The notes: generated by a model not told the origin, from the sequence alone. DNA of 64,000 nucleotides from Streptomyces sp. NBC_01241 (GCF_041435435.1 NZ_CP108494.1:6234501-6298500), one strand, 5' to 3'. Counted from the stretch's first letter, positions 8,464-18,473 are shown. Program-made: numbers and translations.

Positions 8464-8563
8464 CCGACAGGGGAGCGCCACAGCGCTGAGAGTGCGGCAC
8501 CGAGGACAGGTCGGCCGCAGACCCTCTGAACCTCGCCCGGGTCATTCCGGGTAGGAAGTTCGG
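8464..8563 (+). promoter_or_regulatory. TPP (THI-box) riboswitch
   Basis: The conserved THI-box elements appear in order: CAGGGGAGCGCC, then GCTGAGAGTGCGG, then GACCCTCTGAACCT, and finally CCGGGTAGGAAG. Closing pairs are CCGAC (8464-8468) with GTTCGG at the 3' end. It binds thiamine pyrophosphate. About 86 bases separate it from the thiB ATG, with a second hairpin-rich stretch between. In the family, bound TPP shuts off expression; here that would turn off thiamine uptake. Confidence 0.95.
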
Positions 8564-8648
8564 TCATCAACTCATGCTGTTGCGCCCTGCCCGCCTCCCG
8601 TGGGCAGGGCCGCGTCTCTTCCTGGCCAAAACCCAGGAGGAATCCACA

Positions 8649-9761
8649 ATGAGCACCACGCGCAGGACCAAGCAGCTCGCGGCGACGGCCGTTGCCGCCG
8701 CGCTCGGCGTCACCGCGCTTGCCGGATGCGGGAGTTCCGATACGTCGGACTCCGGTTCCGGCTCCGAGAAGAGTTCGGGCTCGAAGACCGTGACGCTCGT
8801 CAGCCATGACTCCTTCAACGCCTCCAAGGACGTGCTGAAGGAGTTCACCGAGCAGACCGGCTACACCGTCAAGGTACTGAAGAGCGGCGACGCGGGTGTC
8901 GCGCTCAACCAGGAGATCCTGACCAAGGGCTCCCCGCGCGGTGACGTGTTCTTCGGCGTCGACAACACCCTGCTCTCCCGCGCCCTCGGCAGCGGCCTCT
9001 TCACGCCGTACGCGGCGAAGGGCATCGACCAGGTGGCGTCCGATACCCAGCTCGACGCCGCCGAGCACCGGGTCACGCCGATCGACACCGGCGACATCTG
9101 CGTCAACTACGACAAGAAGTACTTCGCCGACAAGAAGCTCGCGCCGCCGCAGTCCTTCGAGGACCTGACGAAGCCCGCGTACAAGAACCTCCTCGTCACC
9201 GAGAACGCCCAGACCTCCTCGCCCGGCCTCGGCTTCCTTCTCGGCACCGTCGCCACCTACGGAGAGAAGGGCTACCAGGACTACTGGAAGAAGCTGAAGA
9301 GCAACGGCGTCAAGGTCGTCGACGGCTGGGAGCAGGCGTACAACGAGGAGTTCTCCGGCTCCGCGGGCGGCAAGAAAGCCAAGGCCGACCGGCCGCTCGT
9401 CGTCTCGTACGCCTCCAGCCCGCCCGTCGAGGTGCTCTACGCGAAGCCGCAGCCCACCGCCGCCCCGACCGGGGTCGCCACCGGGACCTGCTTCCGCCAG
9501 ATCGAGTTCGCGGGGCTGCTGAGCGGCGCGAAGAACGAGGCGGGCGGCAAGGCCCTGCTGGACTTCCTGATCAGCAAGAGGTTCCAGGAGGACATGCCGC
9601 TGAACATGTTCGTGAACCCGGTCACCAAGGGCGCGAAACTGCCGGAGCTCTTCACGAAGTTCGGTGCAACGGTGGACAGGCCGACGACCGTCGCCCCGGA
9701 CAAGATCTCCAAGAACCGTGAGCAGTGGGTCCAGTCGTGGTCCTCGCTCGTAGTGAAGTAG
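8649..9761 (+). CDS. thiB: Thiamine ABC transporter, substrate-binding lipoprotein
   Basis: A 370-residue extracellular solute-binding lipoprotein. The signal peptide ends in lipobox LAGC with the lipidated cysteine at residue 27, followed by a serine-rich linker. The core (VTLVSHDSFNASKDVLKEF, then DVFFGVDNTLLSRAL and TGDICVNYDKKYF) matches the ThiB/TbpA family. The TPP riboswitch directly upstream and permease plus ATPase directly downstream support thiamine or a phosphorylated form as ligand. Start ATG at 8649 follows AGGAGG. Confidence 0.92.
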   Translation: MSTTRRTKQLAATAVAAALGVTALAGCGSSDTSDSGSGSEKSSGSKTVTLVSHDSFNASKDVLKEFTEQTGYTVKVLKSGDAGVALNQEILTKGSPRGDVFFGVDNTLLSRALGSGLFTPYAAKGIDQVASDTQLDAAEHRVTPIDTGDICVNYDKKYFADKKLAPPQSFEDLTKPAYKNLLVTENAQTSSPGLGFLLGTVATYGEKGYQDYWKKLKSNGVKVVDGWEQAYNEEFSGSAGGKKAKADRPLVVSYASSPPVEVLYAKPQPTAAPTGVATGTCFRQIEFAGLLSGAKNEAGGKALLDFLISKRFQEDMPLNMFVNPVTKGAKLPELFTKFGATVDRPTTVAPDKISKNREQWVQSWSSLVVK

Positions 9762-11536
9762 CGAAGACGCCCGTGCGCGCAACGGGCGCGGGCGGGCAGG
9801 GCCCGGGCGGTACGGGTGCGCACCGGGACGGGCCGCGTGGTGAGGAGCCGCGCGGCCGCTCCGGGCACGCGGACGTCGCGCGCGCGAAGGCGTGGCGCGG
9901 GGGCGCGGCGCGGCTCGGCCTGATGGCCCTGCCCGTCGCGTTCTTCGCACTGTTCTTCGCCTATCCGGTCACCGCGATCGTCGGCCGCGGCCTGAAGGCG
10001 GACGGCGTCTGGCAGTTCGGCCGGATCGGCGAGGTGCTGACCCGGCCGGACATCCGTGACGTCCTCTGGTTCACCACCTGGCAGGCGCTCGCCTCGACCG
10101 CGCTGACCCTGCTGATCGCATTGCCCGGCGCCTATGTCTTCGCCCGCTTCGACTTCCCCGGCAAACAACTGCTGCGGGCGGTCGTCACCGTGCCGTTCGT
10201 CCTGCCTACCGTTGTCGTCGGGACAGCCTTCCTGGCACTGGTGGGACGCGGCGGGTTCATGGACGAGCTCTGGGGCGTGCGCCTCGACACCACCGTCTGG
10301 GCGATTCTGCTCGCCCATGTCTTCTTCAACTACGCGGTGGTCGTACGGACCGTGGGCGGGCTGTGGTCACAGCTCGACCCGCGGCAGGAGGAAGCCGCCC
10401 GGGTGCTGGGAGCCGGGCGGTTCGCCGCCTGGCGGCGGGTCACCCTGCCGGCCCTCGCACCCGCCGTGGCCGCCGCCGCGTTGATGGTCTTTCTCTTCAC
10501 CTTCACCTCTTTCGGCGTCGTGCAGATCCTCGGCGGTCCGGGATACGCCACGCTGGAGGTGGAGATCTACCGGCAGACCGCCCAACTGCTCGCCCTGCCG
10601 ACGGCCGCCGTGCTGACGCTGGTGCAGTTCGCCGCGGTCGGCGCGATCCTCGCCGTGCACGCGTGGACCGTACGGCGCAGAGAGACCGCCCTGAAACTGG
10701 TCGACCCCGCGCAGACCGCCCGCAGGCCGCGCGGCGCCGCGCAATGGGCGCTGCTCTGCGGGGTGCTGCTGTCCGTGCTGGTGCTGATCCTGCTGCCGCT
10801 CGGGGTGCTGGTGGAGCGCTCACTGGCCACGCCCGGCGGCCACGGCCTCGACTACTACCGTGCCCTGGGGTCCGTGGACGCGGGCGGCGGTACGTTCCTG
10901 GTCGCGCCGCTCGAAGCGGTCTGGAACTCCATTCAGTACGCACTGGTCGCGACGGCCATCGCGCTGGTCGTCGGCGGGCTCGCCGCCGCGGCGCTGACCC
11001 GGCGCACGGGCCGGCTCGTGCGCGGTTTCGACGCCTTGCTGATGTTGCCGCTCGGCGTGTCCGCGGTCACCGTCGGCTTCGGTTTCCTGATCACCCTGGA
11101 CAAGCCCCCGCTGGATCTGCGGACTTCGTGGATTCTGGTGCCGCTCGCCCAGGCGCTGGTCGGCGTGCCCTTCGTCGTACGGACCATGCTGCCGGTCCTG
11201 CGCGCGGTGGACGGCCGGCTGAGGGAGGCGGCCGCGGTGCTCGGCGCGTCGCCCCTGCGGGCCTGGCGGGAAGTCGATCTGCCGCTGGTGCGACGGGCGT
11301 TGCTGGTCGCGGCCGGCTTCGCGTTCGCGGTGTCGCTCGGTGAGTTCGGTGCGACGGTGTTCATCGCGCGGCCCGACCGCCCGACGTTGCCGGTCGCCGT
11401 GGCCCGGCTGCTCGGACGGGCCGGGGAGCTCAACTATGGCCAGGCGATGGCCCTCAGCACCCTTCTGATGGTGGTCTGCGCGGTGTCGCTGCTGCTGCTC
11501 GAACGTATTCGCACGGACCGGTCCGGGGAGTTCTAG
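9725..11536 (+). CDS. thiP: Thiamine ABC transporter, two-domain permease
   Basis: About 600 residues with roughly twelve membrane segments in two fused transport halves. Each half has an EAA-type coupling loop (EEAARVLGAGRFAAWRRVTLP in the first half, EAAAVLGASPLRAWREVDLP in the second), as in ThiP of E. coli. The reading frame overlaps the end of thiB. GTG codons at 9725, 9737 and 9773 are all possible starts; the most upstream is given, and the first 45 residues are a low-complexity, charged leader. It forms the membrane pore of ThiBPQ. Confidence 0.9.
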   Translation: MGPVVVLARSEVAKTPVRATGAGGQGPGGTGAHRDGPRGEEPRGRSGHADVARAKAWRGGAARLGLMALPVAFFALFFAYPVTAIVGRGLKADGVWQFGRIGEVLTRPDIRDVLWFTTWQALASTALTLLIALPGAYVFARFDFPGKQLLRAVVTVPFVLPTVVVGTAFLALVGRGGFMDELWGVRLDTTVWAILLAHVFFNYAVVVRTVGGLWSQLDPRQEEAARVLGAGRFAAWRRVTLPALAPAVAAAALMVFLFTFTSFGVVQILGGPGYATLEVEIYRQTAQLLALPTAAVLTLVQFAAVGAILAVHAWTVRRRETALKLVDPAQTARRPRGAAQWALLCGVLLSVLVLILLPLGVLVERSLATPGGHGLDYYRALGSVDAGGGTFLVAPLEAVWNSIQYALVATAIALVVGGLAAAALTRRTGRLVRGFDALLMLPLGVSAVTVGFGFLITLDKPPLDLRTSWILVPLAQALVGVPFVVRTMLPVLRAVDGRLREAAAVLGASPLRAWREVDLPLVRRALLVAAGFAFAVSLGEFGATVFIARPDRPTLPVAVARLLGRAGELNYGQAMALSTLLMVVCAVSLLLLERIRTDRSGEF

Positions 11537-11538
11537 AG

Positions 11539-12564
<1,026 letters not shown>

Positions 12565-12567
12565 GGG

Positions 12568-12756
12568 TCGTACTACGCCTACCCGCTGCTGGTGCGCGCC
12601 GCCCGGGAAGCGGGCGATGCCGTGACCGGGGCGCGCTCCGACTTCGCGCTCGCCGCGCTGCTGTCCGGATTCGAAAGGGAAGTGGCGCAGGGTTGTTCGC
12701 GCGACCAGGCGAACCATTCAGGCTCGCCGGCCGCAGCGCGCAGAGCCGTCAACTAG
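12568..12756 (+). pseudogene. Possible C-terminal gene remnant downstream of thiQ
   Basis: Directly after the thiQ stop, 63 codons stay open and read SYYAYPLLVRAAREAGDAV, then TGARSDFALAALLSGFER, before ending at a TAG. The first 40 codons have protein-like composition but no start codon or ribosome site, so this may be the tail of a deleted gene. I cannot name the family. The remaining bases to 13092 hold only a leader region for the next gene, with no other convincing coding sequence. Confidence 0.25.
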
Positions 12757-12766
12757 TGCCGCGACC
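12753..12766 (+). repeat. 14-mer CTAGTGCCGCGACC, copy 1
   Basis: The sequence CTAGTGCCGCGACC occurs here and again at 37002-37015 in the same orientation. It begins TAGTGC and ends GACC, like the terminal repeat of the IS630-type element at 47041 (TAGTGCTCTGACC), so it may be a solitary end of a related element. No partner end was found nearby. Confidence 0.4.
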
Positions 12767-13092
12767 AGCAAAGCTTGCCGGGAGGGGCACGAGCGCGCGG
12801 CTACATCTGGCGAGTTTCCCTGAGTCCTGCTGAGTCCTCGTCCCAGTGGGGAGGCGGATCTTCCTCAGCCGTCGAGCAGCCCGCCATGCGGTAAGGGCGA
12901 GCCCGGCCCGTATCAGTGCGGTGTATCCGGGTCATGCCCGTTCGGCCGGACTCGCGTGGCCCGGCGGTGGCCGCGTCCACTGGACCGGCCGAGCGGCGTC
13001 CGACGGTTCCGTCCGCCGTTTCCCATGGTGTCCGTGCAAGCTGGAGGGGACACGCGGAAGGTCCGGAACGACTCATCGTAAGGACGGGAACA

Positions 13093-13545
13093 ATGACCGG
13101 TTCAGCACGCGAGGGTATCGACATCACCCGCGTCCTCGACGCTCCGCGGGAACGCGTCTTCGAAGCGTGGACCACCCCCGAGCACTTCGCCGCCTGGTAC
13201 GGCGGGGACGCCGAGGTTCCGCTCGACCGGTTGTCGATGGACGTCAGGCCGGGCGGCGCCTGGAGCCTGGTCATCGTGGTGCCGGGCACCGAGATGCCGT
13301 TCCACGGGGTCTACCGCGAGGTGGTCGCGCCGGAGCGGCTGGTATTTACGCTGAAGGATGCCACCGCGCCCGCCGACATCGAGGGCGAGACCGTCACGGT
13401 CACGTTCACCGACCGGGGCGCCAGGACCACGGAAATGGTGTTCACACAGCGCGGCGGCAACCTCACGGCCGAGCAGTACGCGGCGGCCGAGGACGGCTGG
13501 GAGGCCTTCTTCGACGCGCTGGTGGCCCGTCTCGCGTCCCTCTGA
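13093..13545 (+). CDS. SRPBCC/AHSA1 family protein
   Basis: A 150-residue protein of the SRPBCC fold, activator-of-Hsp90-ATPase-like branch. It begins with the typical VLDAPRERVFEAWTTPEHFAAWY stretch and continues with VDRPGGAWSL-like and YREVVAPERLVFT segments that line the hydrophobic ligand cavity. Such proteins bind hydrophobic small molecules or act in stress resistance; the ligand here is unknown. No ArsR-type regulator accompanies it, although that pairing is common for this family. Start ATG at 13093 follows AGGACGGGAACA; the upstream open frame lacks similarity. Confidence 0.8.
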   Translation: MTGSAREGIDITRVLDAPRERVFEAWTTPEHFAAWYGGDAEVPLDRLSMDVRPGGAWSLVIVVPGTEMPFHGVYREVVAPERLVFTLKDATAPADIEGETVTVTFTDRGARTTEMVFTQRGGNLTAEQYAAAEDGWEAFFDALVARLASL

Positions 13546-13563
13546 ACCGGTTCCGGTTTCCGG

Positions 13564-14796
13564 TTAGCGGCCGACTCCCGGCCGCGGGTCCGCCGACAAC
13601 CGGGCGAGCGCCTCGGGCGCCTCGTCCACCGTGTCCACGAGCGCGATTCGGGATCCCATCGTCCGGCCGTCGGCCAGCGCGCGCAGCAGCGGCCAGGCGG
13701 GCAGCTCCCGGGTCCAGTGCGTGCGGCCGACCAGCACCATCGGGGTCGGTCCGCCGCGCGAGCCGTAGTAGTTCGGCGTCGCGTTGCCGAAGATCTCCTG
13801 TACGGTGCCGGCCGCGCCGGGCAGGAAGATCACTCCCGCCGTGGAGCGGGCGAGCAGTCCGTCCTCGCGCAGGGCGTTGGCGAAGTACTTGGCGATGTTG
13901 TCGGCGAACGGGTTCGGCGGCTCGTGTCCGTAGAACCAGGTGGGGATCGACACCGAGCCGCCGCCGCCCGGCCAGCGTTCCCGTACGGCGAAGGCGGCCA
14001 GCGCCCACGCGGTGACCGACGGGAGGAACGAGGGGGTCGCGGCCAGCATCCCGCAGGCCTCGTCCAGCATCGGATCGGGGTGCGGCGCCGCGTAAGCCCC
14101 GAGGTTCGCGGCCTCCATCGCGCCCGGCCCCCCGCCGGTCGCCACGGTCAGGCCGCCCCGGGCCAGCGTCCGGCCGAGCCAGGCCGCCGCCGCGTACCGC
14201 GCGCTGCCGCGAGCGGTGGCATGGCCGCCCATCACCCCGACGACGCGGGCGCCGACAAGGTGTTCGTCGAGCGCGTCGGAGACCGCGTCGTCGTGGAGCG
14301 CGCGCAGCATCGACGCGAAGGCGTCGCCACTCGCCCGGGTCTCCTGGAACCAGCGGTACGCGCGGGCATCGGGCGTCGCGGAGTAGCCGCCGTCCGCCAG
14401 CCCTTCGTAGAGCGCGTCGGGGGAGTAGAGCAGACCCCGGTACGGATCGAAGGGCAGCCCGGGCACCGGCGGGAAGACGATCGCGCCGTCGTTCCGGACT
14501 TTCGCCGCCGCTTCGGGCGCCATGGGGCAGCCGAGGAAGACCGTGCCGGACGTGTCGGCGGCCAGCAGAGCGGCGCTGCGGTCCGTGAGGTCGACGGACT
14601 GGACCCGCTGTCCGGCCAGCGTTCCGGCGGCGACCGCCGAATCGAACGCGGCGAGCGACTCGATTTCCGGACCGGACGGAGCCGATGGAATGGGTGGACC
14701 GGACGGCCCCGATGGGCCGGACGGTCCCGACGGGCCGACCGGACCCGTCGAACCCGATGGGCCCGGTACGGGTTTGCTGTCGTCCGGGTTCTCCAC
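13564..14796 (-). CDS. LOG family (Rossmann-fold) protein with collagen-like N-terminus
   Basis: A 410-residue protein. The central and C-terminal part carries the LOG/lysine-decarboxylase-like nucleotide-binding motifs: GVMGGHATARGS, ATGGGPGAMEAANLGAY and LPGAAGTVQEIFGNA. LOG proteins are phosphoribohydrolases acting on nucleoside monophosphates; this long form is an uncharacterised branch. Residues 13-36 form eight consecutive Gly-X-Y triplets (mostly GPS), as in collagen, and are disordered-looking. The start is GTG at 14796. It is the last gene before the convergent SRPBCC gene. Confidence 0.75.
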   Translation of the reverse strand: MENPDDSKPVPGPSGSTGPVGPSGPSGPSGPSGPPIPSAPSGPEIESLAAFDSAVAAGTLAGQRVQSVDLTDRSAALLAADTSGTVFLGCPMAPEAAAKVRNDGAIVFPPVPGLPFDPYRGLLYSPDALYEGLADGGYSATPDARAYRWFQETRASGDAFASMLRALHDDAVSDALDEHLVGARVVGVMGGHATARGSARYAAAAWLGRTLARGGLTVATGGGPGAMEAANLGAYAAPHPDPMLDEACGMLAATPSFLPSVTAWALAAFAVRERWPGGGGSVSIPTWFYGHEPPNPFADNIAKYFANALREDGLLARSTAGVIFLPGAAGTVQEIFGNATPNYYGSRGGPTPMVLVGRTHWTRELPAWPLLRALADGRTMGSRIALVDTVDEAPEALARLSADPRPGVGR

Positions 14797-14851
14797 GGTG
14801 TCATGCTACGTAGCGGCCCAGGCGCGCGGGCGCCGCCCGGAGGCGGCGTCC

Positions 14852-16054
14852 TCACGCCGTCAGCGGCAGCGCCGCCAGCTCGGCGATCAGCCAGGTCAGC
14901 GGGGCGAAGACGAGCAGCAGCACGGCGGCGCGCAGCGCTGTCGCGGCCCGGAGCGCCGAGGCGGGGGCGCCGAGCGTCAGCAGCGCCTGTGCCGTGCGGG
15001 TGCGGTCCTGCCGGACTTCCAGCGCCGAGGTCAGCAGCGTTGCCGTGGTGCAGCCGAGGACGAGCACCGCACCCAGTTCCGTGAGCGGGCCGAAGGGGCG
15101 CGGCGCCGTCCCGTACAGCGCGTGGGCGGCGGCCACCGCGGAGAGAACCGCGCAGACCACACCGAGCGGCCCGCCGATCCGGCGCGCCTCGTTCATCAGC
15201 ACCCGGCCGGCCAGCAGGCGTACGGCGCCGGGGCGCACCGCCTGCAGGAGCCGCCCGCACAGATACGCCAGACCGGGTCCTGCCATGGCCAGGCCGATCG
15301 CCGTCAGCGTCCAGCCCGCCAGCACTCCGGCCGGGGTGGCATCGAGCCTGCCGGGGAGGGGGAGCAGGCCGCGCCCGTCGCCGCCGCCCATGTACGCCTC
15401 GACAGCGAGGCCGACCGAGGTCAGCGCCACCCCCCAGGGCAGCCCCGTCGGGGGCGCCGCCGGTGCCGGCGGCAGGTCCTGAGGCAGGGCGTCCACGGGG
15501 TCGTCGTCCCCGACCGTCGCCGAGACCCCGGACGCTGTCGAGACCGGCCGGTTGCGCAGCGCCAGCGCGCTCGCCGTCGCCGCGGACACCGGGACCAGGG
15601 CCAGCAGCACGAGCACTGCCGCGAGCGGCAGCGGGGCGTCCGCGTCGAGCAGCCCGGCCGCCGCGCCGTCGAACGGCAGTCCGGACAGATCACCGCGCAG
15701 ATGGAGGAAGAGCAGGAGCGCCACCATCGACCCGAGGCTGCAGGAGACGGCGGTGGAGACCGCGGCGAGCATCGTGAACTTCACCGGCCCGAGGCCCACG
15801 GCGGACAGCCCGGAACGCGGCCGGGTACTCGGATCCGTGCGGGCCACCGCGACCGCGAACTGCACGGTGGCGGCGAGCGGCACGAAGCACCACAAAAGGC
15901 GCAGCACGGCCCCGGTGGAATGCGCCGGGTGCCCCGACGCGTAGCCCAGGGCGCACAGCAGCAGGAAGCCGACCCCGGCGGACGCGGCCGCGACCAGCAG
16001 CCGCCGCATCAGGACCAGCGGATGGGAACCCCGGGCTAGACGGAGAGCGAGCAC
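14852..16054 (-). CDS. ABC transporter permease-like membrane protein
   Basis: A 400-residue integral membrane protein with about ten hydrophobic segments, arranged in two halves around a soluble loop near residues 165-200. It overlaps the upstream ATPase gene by 19 bases and is therefore translated with it. The last third (ALEVRQDRTRTAQALLTLGAP, then ALRAATALRAAVLLLVF) resembles FtsX/MacB-type permease ends. The substrate is unknown; the pair looks like an exporter or lipoprotein-release type transporter rather than an importer, since no binding protein is present. Confidence 0.6.
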   Translation of the reverse strand: MLALRLARGSHPLVLMRRLLVAAASAGVGFLLLCALGYASGHPAHSTGAVLRLLWCFVPLAATVQFAVAVARTDPSTRPRSGLSAVGLGPVKFTMLAAVSTAVSCSLGSMVALLLFLHLRGDLSGLPFDGAAAGLLDADAPLPLAAVLVLLALVPVSAATASALALRNRPVSTASGVSATVGDDDPVDALPQDLPPAPAAPPTGLPWGVALTSVGLAVEAYMGGGDGRGLLPLPGRLDATPAGVLAGWTLTAIGLAMAGPGLAYLCGRLLQAVRPGAVRLLAGRVLMNEARRIGGPLGVVCAVLSAVAAAHALYGTAPRPFGPLTELGAVLVLGCTTATLLTSALEVRQDRTRTAQALLTLGAPASALRAATALRAAVLLLVFAPLTWLIAELAALPLTA

Positions 16055-16773
16055 GCCGAGTGGCCCTCCGCATCGGATACGGCGGGCAGGGCGACGGTGG
16101 CGACGCGGCGGCCGTCCAGCAGCGGGACCGTACGGTCGGCGAGGGCGGCGACCTCCGCGTCATGGGTGGCCAGCACGACGGTGATGCCGTGCGAACGCGC
16201 CGCGCTGGTGAGCGTGCGCAGCACATGCGACCGGTCGGTGCGGTGCAGGGTCGCGGTCGGTTCGTCGGCGAAGATCACCGCGGGTGAGGCGGCCAGCGCG
16301 CGGGCCACGGCGATCCGCTGGCGTTGTCCCTGGGGCAACGCGTGCGGTCGCTTCCTGGCACACGCGCCGATGTCGAGCCGCTCCAGCCAGTCCAGGCCGG
16401 TCTTCTTCGCCTCCCGGTGCGAAGTGCCGCGCAGCAGCAGCGGAAGGGCCACGTTCTCCCAGGAGTTCAGCTCCGGTACGAGCTGGGGCTCGGGGGCGAT
16501 CCAGCCGAACCTGTCGCGGCGCAGCCGTTCGCGCAGCCGGGGCCCCATGGTGTGGACGGGGACGCTGTTGAACCACACCTCGCCCTGCTGGGGCACGAGT
16601 TGACCGGACAGGCAGTGCAGCAGGGTCGTCTTGCCGCTGCCCCTGGGGCCGGTCACGGCGAGGATCTCGCCGTCGCGGACGCCTACGGAGACGCCGCCGA
16701 GGGCGGGTGAGCCGTTGTGGGAGTGCTGCAGGGAACGCGCCCAGATCACGTCATTGTCCGGCGGGGCCACCAT
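16036..16773 (-). CDS. ABC transporter ATP-binding protein (MacB/LolD-like)
   Basis: About 245 residues. Walker A is GPRGSGKTT, the Q-loop lies in APEPQLVPELN, and Walker B is AVIFADEPTATL with the catalytic glutamate. The signature reads LPQGQRQR instead of LSGGQ, a substitution that keeps the distal glycine and glutamine. Helical-domain and H-loop (LATHDAEVAAL) features are complete. An ATG at 16773 is preferred; a GTG at 16782 is possible. A perfect 22-bp palindrome lies 30 bases upstream and may be its operator. Confidence 0.8.
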   Translation of the reverse strand: MVAPPDNDVIWARSLQHSHNGSPALGGVSVGVRDGEILAVTGPRGSGKTTLLHCLSGQLVPQQGEVWFNSVPVHTMGPRLRERLRRDRFGWIAPEPQLVPELNSWENVALPLLLRGTSHREAKKTGLDWLERLDIGACARKRPHALPQGQRQRIAVARALAASPAVIFADEPTATLHRTDRSHVLRTLTSAARSHGITVVLATHDAEVAALADRTVPLLDGRRVATVALPAVSDAEGHSACSLSV

Positions 16774-16802
16774 GGCGTACACCTCGGTTCAGATCGTAAT
16801 TC

Positions 16803-16824
16803 CCGTTCCCCCGTACGGGGGAAC
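16803..16824. promoter_or_regulatory. Perfect 22-bp palindrome upstream of the ABC operon
   Basis: The half-site CGTTCCCCCGT (16803-16813) is followed by its exact complement, with no spacer. It lies 30-51 bases upstream of the ATPase start codon. Its position and perfect symmetry suggest a dimeric repressor operator, although an RNA hairpin in the leader is possible. No adjacent regulator gene is present. Confidence 0.55.
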
Positions 16825-16884
16825 GAAGAGGGGGCCGATCGGTCACTCGGCACCGTAAGGATTCGAACCGCGGTGTGGGCACAG

Positions 16885-16938
16885 CACACGGCCCGGGTGC
16901 ACCCCTTCCCACTCGAATGGGGGCATCCGGGCCGTGTG
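16885..16938 (-). terminator. Terminator downstream of the aminotransferase operon
   Basis: Inverted repeat with arms at 16885-16905 and 16919-16938. The outer 12 pairs (CACACGGCCCGG) are perfect and the inner part has two imperfections, with a loop of about 13 bases. It lies 170 bases beyond the aminotransferase stop on the minus strand and separates it from the ABC genes. Confidence 0.65.
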
Positions 16939-17109
16939 GACCGTATGAAGGCGACCGCTGCGAGCCGGTCATCCGGTGGTCAAGCGGGGGTCAAGCCGCG
17001 GGTTTCGTCCGGTGGATCACCGCAGGACGGAACCCGGCCCGCCGGGCCGACGGGCGGACAGGGGCGACCGGCCGGCCGATCCGTGGTCGGCCTGCCGGTC
17101 GCAGCGCTG

Positions 17110-18471
17110 TCAGAGCTTGGTCCACGCCTCGGTGAGGACGGTCCGCAGAATGCCCTCGATCTCGTCGAACGTCGACTGGTCGGAGATCAGCGGCGGCGCG
17201 AGCTGGACGACCGGGTCGCCGCGGTCGTCGGCCCGGCAGTACAGGCCGTTGTCGTACAGCGCCTTGGAGAGGAACCCGTACAGGACGCGCTCGGTCTCCT
17301 CGTCGGTGAAGGTCTCCTTGGTGGCCTTGTCCTTCACCAGCTCGATGCCGTAGAAGAAGCCGTTGCCGCGGACGTCGCCGACGATCGGCAGGTCGAGCAG
17401 CTTCTGCAGCGTCGTGAAGAAGGCGTTCTCGTTGTCCAGGACGTGCTGGTTGAGGCCCTCGCGCTCGAAGATGTCGAGGTTGGCGAGGCCGACCGCCGCG
17501 GAGACCGGGTGGCCACCGAAGGTGTAGCCGTGCAGGAAGGTGTTGTCACCCTCGTAGAACGGCGCGGCGATGCGGTCCGAGACGATGCAGGCACCGATCG
17601 GGGAGTAGCCCGAGGTCATGCCCTTGGCGCAGGTGATCATGTCCGGCACGTAGCCGAACTTGTCGCAGGCGAACATCGTGCCGAGACGGCCGAAGGCGCA
17701 GATGACCTCGTCGGAGACGAGCAGCACGTCGTACTTGTCGCAGATCTCTCGCACGCGCTGGAAGTAGCCGGGCGGCGGCGGGAAGCAGCCGCCGGCGTTC
17801 TGCACCGGCTCCAGGAAGACCGCGGCGACGGTCTCGGGGCCTTCGAAGAGGATCTCCTGCTCGATCTGGTCGGCGGCCCAGCGGCCGAAGGCCTCCGGGT
17901 CGTCGCCGTGGATCGGGGCGCGGTAGATGTTGGTGTTCGGCACCTTGTGCGCGCCGGGGACCAGTGGCTCGAAGGGGGCCTTCAGGGCCGGCAGGCCGGT
18001 GATCGACAGGGCGCCCTGCGGAGTGCCGTGGTAGGCGACCGCGCGGGAGATGACCTTGTACTTGGTCGGCTTGCCCTGGAGCTTGAAGTACTGCTTGGCC
18101 AGCTTCCAGGCGGTCTCGACGGCCTCGCCGCCACCGGTGGTGAAGAAGACCTTGTTGAGGTCGCCCGGCGCGTAGTCGGCGAGCCGCTCGGCCAGCTCGA
18201 CGGCCTTCGGGTGGGCGTAGGACCACACCGGGAAGAAGGCGAGCTCCTGGCCCTGCTTGTACGCCGCCTCGGCGAGCTCGTGACGGCCGTGACCGGCGTT
18301 GACCACGAACAGGCCGGAGAGGCCGTCGAGGTAGCGCTTGCCCTGGTCGTCGTAGATGTAGGTGCCCTCGCCACGCACGATGGTGGGAACGGGCGCGTTC
18401 TCGTAGTCCGACATGCGGGTGAAATGCATCCACAGGTGGTCGTACGCGGTTCGGCTGAGGTCCTTGCTCAC
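17110..18471 (-). CDS. Class III pyridoxal-phosphate aminotransferase (probable polyamine aminotransferase)
   Basis: A 453-residue fold-type I aminotransferase of the omega-amino acid/putrescine:pyruvate group. Conserved features are FFTTGGGEAVETAWKLA, the VSDEVICAFGR aspartate that contacts the PLP ring nitrogen, and the ITCAKGMTSGY lysine that forms the Schiff base. A GTG at 18471, two bases after the lrp stop, is chosen; a GTG at 18489 overlapping lrp is possible. The neighbouring aldehyde dehydrogenase and polyamine-binding protein suggest that it converts putrescine to 4-aminobutyraldehyde. That substrate is an inference from context. Confidence 0.85.
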   Translation of the reverse strand: MSKDLSRTAYDHLWMHFTRMSDYENAPVPTIVRGEGTYIYDDQGKRYLDGLSGLFVVNAGHGRHELAEAAYKQGQELAFFPVWSYAHPKAVELAERLADYAPGDLNKVFFTTGGGEAVETAWKLAKQYFKLQGKPTKYKVISRAVAYHGTPQGALSITGLPALKAPFEPLVPGAHKVPNTNIYRAPIHGDDPEAFGRWAADQIEQEILFEGPETVAAVFLEPVQNAGGCFPPPPGYFQRVREICDKYDVLLVSDEVICAFGRLGTMFACDKFGYVPDMITCAKGMTSGYSPIGACIVSDRIAAPFYEGDNTFLHGYTFGGHPVSAAVGLANLDIFEREGLNQHVLDNENAFFTTLQKLLDLPIVGDVRGNGFFYGIELVKDKATKETFTDEETERVLYGFLSKALYDNGLYCRADDRGDPVVQLAPPLISDQSTFDEIEGILRTVLTEAWTKL

Positions 18472-18473
18472 GG

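Noticed and set aside
16830..16940. GGATTCGAACC at 16859-16869 looked like the T-arm of a minus-strand tRNA
   Set aside because: The flanking bases do not form the T-stem or an acceptor stem, and no anticodon arm can be folded.
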